64,000 bases of DNA from Polyangium mundeleinium. Lineage in GTDB: Bacteria; Myxococcota_A; Polyangia; Polyangiales; Polyangiaceae. Within the stretch, counting starts at the first letter, position 1. Every line of letters starts with the position of its first letter. Of the stretch, positions 53,238 through 61,482 are shown in pieces. Under the pieces are notes generated by a model. That model had not been told where the DNA came from. It did not search any database and saw nothing but the letters and a program-made list of their open reading frames with translations. The stretch spans positions 10,200,501-10,264,500 of the forward strand of contig NZ_JAQNDO010000001.1 in assembly GCF_028369105.1 (NCBI RefSeq). Reading direction: 5' to 3'. The position numbers and the translations under genes are program-made.

Positions 53238-54440
53238 ATGGCTTTCTGGAGCACGGCCGATGTGGAGCTCGTTTCGCGCGTCGTCACGGCGAAGACGAAG
53301 AACGATCGCCGCGTGCGCGGCAAGCTGACCTTGCACTTCGCCGAGGCGCAGACGCAGGGGAACGCCGACGACGCCGCCGATCGGTGTGCGACGCTCGCCG
53401 AGGAGCTCTTCGGCGAGGCCGACGATCACGAGCAGCTCATCGGCGCCGAGGCCGATCTCGCCGCCGCGCTGCGCCTCCGCCTGCCGCCGCGGTTTCCCTC
53501 GATCCGCTCGCTCGACCTCGCGGCCCTGCACGTCGTCGGTGATCCGAGCACGTCGGCGGCGCTCCGGCGCGCGTCGACCACCACGATGCGCGCCGTGGCC
53601 GGGCCCGTCTCCACGCCGGCGCCGAACACGATGCGCGGCCGCTCGCCCTCGTCGATGCCCCCGAGCGGCGACGCTCCCTCGGCCAGCTTCCGCGTCTCGC
53701 AGCTCGCGGGCTCGCCTTCGGGCAGCTTCCGCGCGCCGATCTCGAGCGCGGGGCCGGCGAGTGGTCCCATCTCGACGCCCGGACCTCGCTCCTCGCCGCC
53801 CACGCGGCGGGGCACGCTCGGCCGGATGCGCGCGATCATGCCGGGCATGATGCTCGCGCCCGGCGCGCCGCCGGAGGCGATCGGCCAGGCGCTCGCACCC
53901 TTCGTGCGGGACTGCGCCGGCCGCATCCTCGTTGGCTTCCTCCGCGGCTACGACCTGCTCGCGCTGCGCGGCCTCGCGCTCGAAGAAGGCTCGGCCGAGA
54001 TGCTCGCCGCGCTCGTCCCTGTCTCCGACGCGCCGCTCGGCGGCTACGAGGCGAGCCGCACGGCCGAGCTCGCGCGCTGGCAAAATGCCTTCGGCGAGGC
54101 CGTCTTCCAGCGTGTGCGCCGCGAGAGCCAGGTCGCGGCCATCTACCTCGCGCACATGGCGCTCGGCCGCCTCGGCGTTCCGCCCAGCGTCGGCTTGCCG
54201 ATCCTGCAGGAGGCCGCGCCTTCGGCCTTCGGCGGCGAGCGCGGCACGGTCCTGGAGATGGCGCGTTACGTCTCGATCCCCGCGGAGAACTTCGTCCCCG
54301 CGCTCTGCCAGCACCTCGTCGATACCGTCGGCCATGGGGACGCGACGCTGCTCGCGGCCGCGCTCGCGCCGCTCGTCACGTCGGTCGAGGAGGACATGGC
54401 CATCGCCGCGACCTTCGCCAGGGACGCGTCGGGCGTCTAG
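53238..54440 (+). CDS. Conserved myxobacterial protein of unknown function
   Basis: A 400-residue cytoplasmic protein, start at ATG 53238 (the longer frame is not supported). An N-terminal helical domain (about 1-105), a Ser/Pro-rich linker (about 110-195, with repeated SGSFRAP-like units), and a C-terminal helical domain (about 205-400) with FVRDCAGRILVGFLRGYDLLALRGLALE and FGEAVFQRVRRESQVAAIYLAHMALGRLGVPP. The whole is 1.2 kb of normal codon bias and probably real. The linker separates two globular units, but I do not recognise either. The plan could fit a regulatory adaptor. Confidence 0.7.
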   Translation: MAFWSTADVELVSRVVTAKTKNDRRVRGKLTLHFAEAQTQGNADDAADRCATLAEELFGEADDHEQLIGAEADLAAALRLRLPPRFPSIRSLDLAALHVVGDPSTSAALRRASTTTMRAVAGPVSTPAPNTMRGRSPSSMPPSGDAPSASFRVSQLAGSPSGSFRAPISSAGPASGPISTPGPRSSPPTRRGTLGRMRAIMPGMMLAPGAPPEAIGQALAPFVRDCAGRILVGFLRGYDLLALRGLALEEGSAEMLAALVPVSDAPLGGYEASRTAELARWQNAFGEAVFQRVRRESQVAAIYLAHMALGRLGVPPSVGLPILQEAAPSAFGGERGTVLEMARYVSIPAENFVPALCQHLVDTVGHGDATLLAAALAPLVTSVEEDMAIAATFARDASGV

Positions 54441-54479
54441 CCGTTCCCTCCGCGCTCGCAAAAGGCTAGAGCGTCGATC

Positions 54480-56327
54480 GTGCTCCCCGCGTCCGCCCGA
54501 CGTCTCGCTGCGATCGCCGCCATGTCCACAGCCTCCGCCGTTTCCTCCTTGTCGTGCTCTCCCGCCGGCGGAGCGCCGCCCGTGCAAGCCGAAGGCGCCG
54601 TCGCTTCAGCGGAGAGCTCGTCCGCGCCCGGCCCTGCCGCTCCTCCGGCCCCGCCCGACACGCCCGATCGCGCGTTCGCCTCGCTCGCCGAGCGCTTCCT
54701 CTCGGGCTACCTCGCGCGTGAGCCCGTCGCGGCCACCGAGGCGGGCGAGCACGCGCACGACGCGCGCTGGCCCGATCGCAGCGACGAGGGCGAGGCCGAG
54801 GCCCGCCGCTTCTACGTCGGCCTCCTCGACGAGCTCGACCGCATCCCCGCCTCGGCCCTCGACACGCAGGGCCGCGTCGATCACGCGATGCTGGGCAACC
54901 AGCTCCGGTACGCGCTCTTCGCGATCGACGAGCTCCGCGAGGCATCCGGGAGCCCGCTCTACTACACGCGCCTCGTCGGCGACGGCCTCGATCCGCTGGT
55001 CACGCGGAGCTTCGGCACGCAGACATCGCGCGCGAAAAGCCTCGTCGGCCGCCTCGAAGGCATCCCCGCGATCGTCGCGGTCGCGAAGAAGCGGCTCGGC
55101 CGTCCCCCGCGCCTGCACACCGAAACGGCCATCGTGCAGAACCGCGGCCTCGTCTCGCTCTGCCGCGGCGACGTCCTCGCCCCCTATGGAAAACTCCCCG
55201 ACGCGGCGCTCGTCTCCCAGCTCGCCGCAGCGAGCGAGCGGGCGGCCAAGGCGCTCGAGGACTTCCAGAGCTTCCTCGAAAAGGACCTCCTCCCCCGCAG
55301 CGACGGCGAGATCCGCCTCGGCCGCGCGCGCTTCGAGAAGAAGCTCCGGTTCTACCTCGACGACGACGTCGACGTCGACGGGATCGCCAAGGGCGCCCGC
55401 GCGCTGCTCGAACGCACACAGGCCGAGATGGTCGAGACCTCGAAGCAGCTCTGGCCGACGCTCTTCCCCAAGCGCAAGCTCCCCACGACGACGACGCAGG
55501 TCGATCGCAAGGCGCTCGTGCGCGAGGTCCTCGCCGCGCTCGGCGACGATCACCCGACGAACGAGACGATCGTCTCCGAAGCGCGGGAGCTCGTGCAGAA
55601 GGCGACGGCATTCGTCCGCGAGCGCGACATCGTTCGGGTCCCCGACGAGGTCTGTCAGGTCATCGAGATGCCCGAGTACCGGCGCGGCGTATCCGTCGCG
55701 TATTGCGACGCCTCGGGCCCGCTGGAGGAGCGCGCCGAGACCTTCTACGCGATCGCGCCCACGCCGAACGACTGGGACGACAAGCGCCGTCTCTCGTTCT
55801 ACCGCGAGTACAACCGCAGCATGCTCGCCGACCTCACCGTGCACGAGGCGATGCCCGGGCATTTCCTCCAGCTCATGCACAACAACCGCTTCCCCTCGAA
55901 GCTCCGGGCCGTGTTCTCGAGTGGCCCCTTCGTCGAGGGCTGGGCCGTCTACAGCGAGTGGGTCATGGCCAAGCACGGCTTCGGCGGCCCCAAGGTGCGC
56001 ATCCAGCGCGAGAAGATGGTCCTCCGGCTCGCGGTGAACGCGCTGCTCGACCACGGCGTGCACGCCGGCACGATGACCGAGGCCGAGGGGCTCGCGCTCA
56101 TGACGAACGAGGCGTTCCAGGAGGAGGGTGAGGCCGTGGGCAAGTGGAAACGCGCCCGGCTCACGAGCGCCCAGCTCACGACCTACTATTACGGCTTCAC
56201 CGAGATGATGAAGCTCCGCGCGGCGAACGAGGGGGCTCCGGGTTTCACGGAGCGAACCTTCCACGACAAGGTGCTGAGCTTCGGCTCGCCGTCGATGCGC
56301 CACCTGCGCGACCTCGTCCGGCCGTAG
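54480..56327 (+). CDS. DUF885-family lipoprotein
   Basis: A 615-residue protein of the DUF885 family, which contains exported metal-dependent peptidase-like proteins. It starts at GTG 54480; the signal sequence ends near SSLSC (Cys26, a weak lipobox). The zinc-motif region is VHEAMPGHFLQL with HEAMPGH at 455-461, and the following Glu is in EGWAVYSEW. Other family segments are DRIPASALDTQGRVDHAML, PLYYTRLVGDGLDPLVTR and TYYYGFTEM. It lies 39 bp after the preceding gene and 16 bp before the TPR gene, a likely operon. Substrate not known. Confidence 0.85.
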   Translation: MLPASARRLAAIAAMSTASAVSSLSCSPAGGAPPVQAEGAVASAESSSAPGPAAPPAPPDTPDRAFASLAERFLSGYLAREPVAATEAGEHAHDARWPDRSDEGEAEARRFYVGLLDELDRIPASALDTQGRVDHAMLGNQLRYALFAIDELREASGSPLYYTRLVGDGLDPLVTRSFGTQTSRAKSLVGRLEGIPAIVAVAKKRLGRPPRLHTETAIVQNRGLVSLCRGDVLAPYGKLPDAALVSQLAAASERAAKALEDFQSFLEKDLLPRSDGEIRLGRARFEKKLRFYLDDDVDVDGIAKGARALLERTQAEMVETSKQLWPTLFPKRKLPTTTTQVDRKALVREVLAALGDDHPTNETIVSEARELVQKATAFVRERDIVRVPDEVCQVIEMPEYRRGVSVAYCDASGPLEERAETFYAIAPTPNDWDDKRRLSFYREYNRSMLADLTVHEAMPGHFLQLMHNNRFPSKLRAVFSSGPFVEGWAVYSEWVMAKHGFGGPKVRIQREKMVLRLAVNALLDHGVHAGTMTEAEGLALMTNEAFQEEGEAVGKWKRARLTSAQLTTYYYGFTEMMKLRAANEGAPGFTERTFHDKVLSFGSPSMRHLRDLVRP

Positions 56328-56343
56328 AAAGGAGCGCGAGCGC

Positions 56344-57327
56344 ATGCTGCGTCGCCTCCGCCGCGCCCTGCGAAGACGTGCGTTCGAGCGGAAGCTCGCG
56401 GCCTTGCCCGCGTTGCTCGAAGGCGCGCGGATGGCCGAGGCCGAAGCTGCGGCAGCGGACGCGCTCGGGATCGGCGAGGAGGTCTTCGGCGACGAAGCCG
56501 CCGAGCTCACGACGCCGCTCTACGTGCTCGCTGCGGCGCGGCTCGCCGCGGGCCGCATGGAGGACGCGCTCGCCGCCTGCACGCGGGCGCTTCGTATCGC
56601 CGAGGCGCTCGCCGGCGCGCCCACCGAGCCCCGCCTGCCGAAGCTCTACGAGCTCGCCGCCGCGATCCACGAGCGAGCCGGCCGCCTGGAGGAAACGACC
56701 CGCCTCTACCGCCGGCTCCTCGCGGGCTACGAGCGCATGCGCAGCCTCGACGAGGCCGCGATCGCCGACGTCGCGGGCCGGCTCGGCCTGCTCCTCGGCA
56801 AGCAAAAACAAGCCGCGGAGGCCGAGCTCCTCCTCTCCCGCGCGCTCACCCTCACCGAACGTGTCTTCGGCGCGCGCTCGCGTCCCGCGGCCGAGGCCCT
56901 CTACAACCTCGGCACAGTCCTCGCGGCGGCGGGCCGACGCGACGACGCCGCGCGGTCCTTGCGACGCGCGATCGGCATCCTCACGGAGGGCGACACGCGG
57001 ACGGACGTGGGGCTCCTCGCGCTCGCGCAGCACAACCTCGCGACACTCGTCGAGGCCGACGGCCGCGCCGACGAGGCCGAGGAGCTCTACCGGCGCGCGC
57101 TCGCCGCCCACGCGGGCGCGCCGAACGGCGATCCGCCGGAGATCCGCCCGACGCTCGTCCGGCTCGGAAACCTCCTCGAAGCCAAGGGCCGCGTGGACGA
57201 TGCGCTTCGCCTCTACGACCGCGCGTTGTCCCTGGCGGAACGTGATCTCGGGCCGGATCACGCCGTCACGCTCGGCATCCGCGCGTTCCGCGAGGCAGCG
57301 CAGAAGAGACCCCCGCCGCCCCGTTGA
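56344..57327 (+). CDS. TPR-repeat protein
   Basis: A 327-residue cytoplasmic protein of about six to seven TPR-type helix pairs. Repeats include LEDALAACTRALRIAEAL-like, RLEETTRLYRRLLAGYERM, AEALYNLGTVLAAAGRRDDAARSLRRAIG, AQHNLATLVEADGRADEAEELYRRALAAH and VRLGNLLEAKGRVDDALRLYDRALSLAERDLGPDH. The last repeats resemble the kinesin light-chain type (DLGPDH). The N-terminus is Arg-rich. It lies 16 bp after the DUF885 gene and probably assists a protein complex. Confidence 0.85.
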   Translation: MLRRLRRALRRRAFERKLAALPALLEGARMAEAEAAAADALGIGEEVFGDEAAELTTPLYVLAAARLAAGRMEDALAACTRALRIAEALAGAPTEPRLPKLYELAAAIHERAGRLEETTRLYRRLLAGYERMRSLDEAAIADVAGRLGLLLGKQKQAAEAELLLSRALTLTERVFGARSRPAAEALYNLGTVLAAAGRRDDAARSLRRAIGILTEGDTRTDVGLLALAQHNLATLVEADGRADEAEELYRRALAAHAGAPNGDPPEIRPTLVRLGNLLEAKGRVDDALRLYDRALSLAERDLGPDHAVTLGIRAFREAAQKRPPPPR

Positions 57328-57433
57328 CTGCGGATTTTGGTGCTCGCGCTGCTTCTCCCGCCCGAGCCGAACGCACCCTGGGGAACGCAGCCCAGGACAC
57401 GCGATTGCAATCGTTAACCGAATATCCACCCGT

Positions 57434-57473
57434 CAGACATCGGTCTGTCACGCCCTTGTGACGGAGCTGTCCC
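57434..57473 (+). promoter_or_regulatory. Candidate Pho-box array: four 7-bp direct repeats, 11-bp period
   Basis: CAGACAT (57434-57440), CTGTCAC (57445-57451), TTGTGAC (57456-57462) and CTGTCCC (57467-57473) are spaced by exactly 11 bp. The PhoB-box consensus is CTGTCAT with 4-bp spacers. A possible -10-like TAGCAT follows at 57474-57479, about 110 bp before the PiT gene. A 12-bp palindrome CGATTGCAATCG lies at 57402-57413. PhoB binds such pairs of direct repeats in phosphate-starved cells. Confidence 0.7.
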
Positions 57474-57587
57474 TAGCATGCGGTCGCTCGTTCCACTAAG
57501 GAGACGGCGCCCCGCGTCTCCGGCGCGCGATGGCCCTCGGGTCATGGCGCGGATGGGCGGTCGGGGCGCCGAAAGGCTCTCGTGTCC

Positions 57588-59000
57588 ATGGAGGCTCTTT
57601 TCGATCCGTCGCTTGGCAACGGGGTGCGCGCACTCCTCGCCCTCTGCCTCTTGATCGCCCTCGGCTTCGAGTTCGTGAACGGCTTTCACGACACCGCCAA
57701 CGCGGTCGCGACGGTCATCTACACGAACACCCTGAAGCCCCACGTCGCCGTCGTCCTCTCGGGCATCTGCAACTTCGTCGGCGTCTTCATGGGCGGCATC
57801 GCGGTCGCCATGGGCATCATGAAGCTCCTGCCCGTCGAGCTGCTCGTTTCGAGCGGCGTGGGCGCGGGCCTCGCGATGGTCCTCGCGCTCCTCCTGGCCG
57901 CGATCTCCTGGAATCTAGGCACCTGGTACCTCGGCCTCCCCGCGTCGAGCTCACACACCCTCATCGGCGCGATCCTGGGCGTCGGCATCGCCAACTCGCT
58001 CCTGCCCGGCCACAAGTTCGGCGACGGCGTGAGCTGGAGCAAGGCCGCCGACATCGGCATCGCGCTGCTCGTCTCGCCGCTCTTCGGCTTCAGCCTCGCG
58101 GCGCTGCTCGTCGTCCTGATCAAGCGCTACACGACGAACAAGACGCTGCTCGAGCCGCCGCCGAAGGATGCGCCGCCGCCGCGCGGCACCCGCGCCCTGC
58201 TCGTCTCGACCTGCGCCGCCGTGAGCTTCGCGCACGGCTCGAACGACGGCCAGAAGGGCGTGGGCCTCGTGATGCTCATCCTGATCGGCCTCGTCCCGGC
58301 CGGGTTCGCGATCAACATGGACGCGACCCCCACGCAGCTCGAACGCACGCTGCGCGCCGCGGACAACGTCGCGGCCCTCGTCCGCGACCACCACGACCAG
58401 CACTCCAAGGCGGAAGCCGAGAAGACGCTCGTGCGCCTCGGCGAGCTCCACCAGGTCCTCGCAGGCCGCAAGACGGCGGCCGAGATCCCGGCGATGGATC
58501 GCTTCAAGTTCCGGCAGGACCTCCTGCTCGCGGACAAGTCCATCGGCGACATGCTGAAGGGCGGCCACCTCGGCCTCACGTCCGTCGAGGAGGCGAAGCT
58601 CACGGAGGAGCGCAAGGCCTTGCGTGGGCTCACCGAGTACGCGCCGTCCTGGGTGCTCGTGGCGATCGCGCTCTCGCTCGGCATCGGCACGATGTTCGGC
58701 TGGAAGCGCATCGTCGTGACGGTCGGCGAGAAGATCGGCAAGAGCCACCTCACGTACGCGCAGGGCGCCTCGGCGGAGATCGTCGCGGCGAGCACGATCG
58801 GCGTCTCGGCCTGGCTCGGGCTGCCGGTGAGTACGACACACGTCCTCTCCTCGGGCATCGCCGGCACGATGGTGGCGCAACGCTCGGGCCTGCAGGGCTC
58901 GACGGTGCGGAACATCGGCCTCGCCTGGGTGCTCACCCTGCCCGCGTCGATGACGCTCTCCGCGCTGTTTTTCCTGCTCTTCCGCGCGATCTTCAGCTGA
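57588..59000 (+). CDS. pitA: PiT-family inorganic phosphate transporter
   Basis: A 470-residue membrane transporter that imports phosphate with H+ or a cation. ATG 57588 is chosen; the GTG at 57582 is possible. The two duplicated family signatures are GFHDTANAVATVIYTN (32 onward) and HGSNDGQKGVGLVMLILIGL (about 223-242). About ten hydrophobic helices flank a large cytoplasmic loop (about 250-345, with HDQHSKAEAEKTL). NLGTWYLGLPASSSHTLIGAILG and WLGLPVSTTHVLSSGI are the paired mid-helix P-S-S-H motifs. The upstream Pho-box-like repeats suggest control by phosphate starvation. Confidence 0.92.
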   Translation: MEALFDPSLGNGVRALLALCLLIALGFEFVNGFHDTANAVATVIYTNTLKPHVAVVLSGICNFVGVFMGGIAVAMGIMKLLPVELLVSSGVGAGLAMVLALLLAAISWNLGTWYLGLPASSSHTLIGAILGVGIANSLLPGHKFGDGVSWSKAADIGIALLVSPLFGFSLAALLVVLIKRYTTNKTLLEPPPKDAPPPRGTRALLVSTCAAVSFAHGSNDGQKGVGLVMLILIGLVPAGFAINMDATPTQLERTLRAADNVAALVRDHHDQHSKAEAEKTLVRLGELHQVLAGRKTAAEIPAMDRFKFRQDLLLADKSIGDMLKGGHLGLTSVEEAKLTEERKALRGLTEYAPSWVLVAIALSLGIGTMFGWKRIVVTVGEKIGKSHLTYAQGASAEIVAASTIGVSAWLGLPVSTTHVLSSGIAGTMVAQRSGLQGSTVRNIGLAWVLTLPASMTLSALFFLLFRAIFS

Positions 59001-59061
59001 CGCCTCGCGCGGGCCCGAGGCTTCTCGGCTGGGGCTGCCTTCGATATCCTGCGCCTCGCCC

Positions 59062-60615
59062 ATGCGCACCTTCAGCACCGAGGGTCCCTGCGATCCCGCG
59101 CGCCACTACCACCTGCCCGCGGCGCCGCGGCTCGCGGAGGGCCTCGGCCTCGTCGACGAAGGCGCGTATTTCCTGGTGCGAGCGCCGCGGCGCACGGGCA
59201 AGACGACCACCTTGCGTGCCCTCGCCGCCGCGCTCCTCTCGTCGGGTCGGTATGCCGCGCTCGTGGTCTCCGCCGAGGTCGGCGAGCCCCTCGGGGACGA
59301 CCTCGCCCGCGTGGAGGAAGCGCTCCTCGCCTCGCTCCGCCTCTCCGCGGAGCACGATCTGCCGCCCGAGCTGCGCCCGCCGCCGTTCCCCGCCTCGGCG
59401 GAAGGGACGCGCATCTGGGCCGCGCTCTCGGCCTGGGCGCTGGTTTGTCCTCGCCCGCTCGTCCTTGTTTTCGACGGCGCGGACACGCTGCACGGCGCCG
59501 CGCTCCGGACGGTCCTGCGCCAGCTCGAGATCGGCTTCCCGCGCCGCCCCGCGTCCTTTCCCTGGTCCGTCGTCCTCGCCGGCCAGCACGACCTGCGCCT
59601 CGAACCCTTCGCCGCCGGCGACGCGCCCGTTCGTCCGGGCCTCACCGGCCCTTTCGAGATCGCGCTCTCCCCCGAATCCCTTCGATGCTTCACGGAGGAC
59701 GAGATTCGCGCGCTGTATACACAGCACACCCACGAAACGGACCAGGCCTTCGACGAGGCTGCGATCCGGGCCGCTCGTGAAGCGACGGCGGGCCATCCCT
59801 TCCTCGTGCAGGCGCTCGGCCGCGAGCTCGTGACGACCGTCCCGCGCGCCGAATCCATTCACGAAGCGCACGTCCGCGCGGCGGTCCATCACCTCGTCGA
59901 TCGCCGCACCACCCCGATCGACGCCCTCGCGGCGCGCCTCGCCGAGCCCCGCGTCCGCCGCGTCGTCGAGCCTCTCCTCGCGGGCACGGCGCTCGTGGCG
60001 CGGGCCCATGACGACGACATCCGCCATGCGCGCGACCTCGGCCTGCTCGCCGAGGACGACCCTGCGCGTATCGAGGGCGGCATTCACAACGCGCTCGTCC
60101 CGCGCCTGCTCGCCTCGGGCGTCGGGCGCGCCGTCGCGGACGACCCCGCGCGGTTTTACAAGACAGACGGCGCCCTCGACGTCGAGGCCCTCCTCCACGC
60201 CTTCGCGGTGTTTTACACGACACACGCCCGCCACCTCGTCGCGGACGCCGCGTACCCGGCGGTCGCGCCGGAGCTCGTCTTCCTGGGATATCTCTACCGA
60301 ATGATCGAGCGCCGCGGCTGGGCGTCGGTCCGCTGGGGCGGCTCGCATGGCCGGATCGACGTGACGCTGCGCGTGCTGCTCGCGAATGGGGACGAGCAAC
60401 ACGAGGCGTTCGTCCTTTCGTCACGGCGCAAAGGAGAGCCGGGCGTGAAGTCACGCGCGGTGGCCTTCCTGGAAGACGTGCTCGACGCGGAGGACCTCGC
60501 GCGCGGCACGGTCGTGCTCTTCGATCGCCGGGGCAAGCGGGCCGCGGGGGAACGCGTGAAGCTCAAGGAGACGACGACGGCGAAGGGACGGCCAGCGCGG
60601 GTGCTACGGGCGTAG
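59062..60615 (+). CDS. AAA ATPase-like protein (AAA-ATPase_like/PDDEXK_9 type)
   Basis: A 517-residue protein with an N-terminal P-loop domain: APRRTGKTTT (41-50, Walker A) and LVLVFDGAD (133-141, Walker B). The plan, with a C-terminal domain (about 400-517) containing FVLSSRRKGEPGVKSRAVAFLEDVL and GTVVLFDRRGKR, resembles the AAA-ATPase_like proteins with a nuclease-like tail common in Bacteroidetes and myxobacteria. The typical PD-(D/E)-x-K residues are not clear. These proteins are linked to unknown mobile or stress functions. It is 61 bp after pitA with a separate start at 59062. Confidence 0.8.
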   Translation: MRTFSTEGPCDPARHYHLPAAPRLAEGLGLVDEGAYFLVRAPRRTGKTTTLRALAAALLSSGRYAALVVSAEVGEPLGDDLARVEEALLASLRLSAEHDLPPELRPPPFPASAEGTRIWAALSAWALVCPRPLVLVFDGADTLHGAALRTVLRQLEIGFPRRPASFPWSVVLAGQHDLRLEPFAAGDAPVRPGLTGPFEIALSPESLRCFTEDEIRALYTQHTHETDQAFDEAAIRAAREATAGHPFLVQALGRELVTTVPRAESIHEAHVRAAVHHLVDRRTTPIDALAARLAEPRVRRVVEPLLAGTALVARAHDDDIRHARDLGLLAEDDPARIEGGIHNALVPRLLASGVGRAVADDPARFYKTDGALDVEALLHAFAVFYTTHARHLVADAAYPAVAPELVFLGYLYRMIERRGWASVRWGGSHGRIDVTLRVLLANGDEQHEAFVLSSRRKGEPGVKSRAVAFLEDVLDAEDLARGTVVLFDRRGKRAAGERVKLKETTTAKGRPARVLRA

Positions 60616-60755
60616 AAGGAAGTTTCGCTCGGCCAAACGCAAATTTCCCCAAACGAAATCTGGCCTCGACACACCATTTGACGAAAGCACGCCTGCGTGG
60701 AAGCGTGGCCGGGGTCCGCTACCGTATCGAAGCCGGGACGGCCCCTGTCACCCCC

Positions 60756-60839
60756 ATGGACGAGGAGTTGCTGATGAACACGCAGGAAATCATGGACATG
60801 TGGGAGCGCCAGGCCAAGGAGCGAGCGGCTCGAGGCTAG
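60756..60839 (+). pseudogene. Short ORF truncated at the palindromic element
   Basis: An open frame of 27 residues (MDEELLMNTQEIMDMWERQA then KERAARG) from 60756 that ends at TAG 60837 inside the repeat copy 2. Its last codons are made by the element, so the original reading frame was probably interrupted when the element inserted or was rearranged. The N-terminal part has good codon use. It may also be a real peptide; there is no strong Shine-Dalgarno. Confidence 0.35.
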
Positions 60840-60921
60840 GGAGGCCGAGCGAGGCGTACACTGTACGTCGAGCAAGGCCGACCGACGCATCGAGCCGCGC
60901 AGCAGCCTGGGGAACACCCTC
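60821..60921. repeat. Dispersed palindromic element, copy 2 (left end missing)
   Basis: 101 bp matching 3310-3410 of copy 1 with three differences, all single bases (a/g, t/a and g/a). The left 20 bp, which in copy 1 hold the left terminal repeat GAGGGTGTTCC, are replaced by a short ORF, but the right terminal repeat GGAACACCCTC (60911-60921) is intact. It touches the TGA (complement of 60922-60924) of the minus-strand gene, exactly as copy 1 does. Confidence 0.85.
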
Positions 60922-61248
60922 TCAGGACTCGGACGGCGTCAGGTCGGCTACGCGGTGGATCGTCCAGCGCTCGGTGCCGTCCACGATCACCTCGGCGAGC
61001 TGCTTCTGGTACTCCGCGTGGTACGGCACGGCGGCCATATCGCGCCACGCCGCTTCGAGGTCGTCCACGTTATCGATCTGCACTTCGAGCTCGATCTGCG
61101 ACTCGGGCCCGCCAATGCTGCCGGAGAGCACGCGGAGCGATCGCCAGCCGACGCGTTGTGCCACGTCGACGTACCACTTCCGCAGCACCCTGAGACACTC
61201 GTCCCTGCGACCGAACCGGGCCGTGAACTGCCAACGCGCAACGTACAT
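60922..61248 (-). CDS. Small dimeric alpha/beta-barrel-like protein
   Basis: A 108-residue protein starting at ATG 61248, preceded by AGGGAG. The pattern is two halves of beta-alpha-beta: MYVARWQFTARFGRRDECLRVLRKWYVDVAQRVGWRSLRVLSGSIGG and SQIELEVQIDNVDDLEAAWRDMAAVPYHAEYQKQLAEVIVDGTERWTIHRV. It resembles the ABM/NIPSNAP-type ferredoxin-like fold, used for catabolism of small aromatics or as a stress-related enzyme. No catalytic residue is evident. The stop codon touches the palindromic element copy 2. Confidence 0.7.
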   Translation of the reverse strand: MYVARWQFTARFGRRDECLRVLRKWYVDVAQRVGWRSLRVLSGSIGGPESQIELEVQIDNVDDLEAAWRDMAAVPYHAEYQKQLAEVIVDGTERWTIHRVADLTPSES

Positions 61249-61482
61249 GATCCGGGCTCCCTTCTGGCACAAGCGTCCGCCTCCCCGCAGGTAGACCGCA
61301 TGCGCGCGGCGCGCGGGAAGACCGGGGCCGCGGGGCCCCTCCGGCCTCGCATACCCCCGTGAGCCCGGCATCATAATCCCCGCTGCCGGCTCCGGGATCC
61401 AAAAACGTCCGGTCCCAAGGTGACACGTCGCGTTACAGCCGGCGTCGAAACGCGTCGACGCCTCCCATAACGTCGCGAATCG

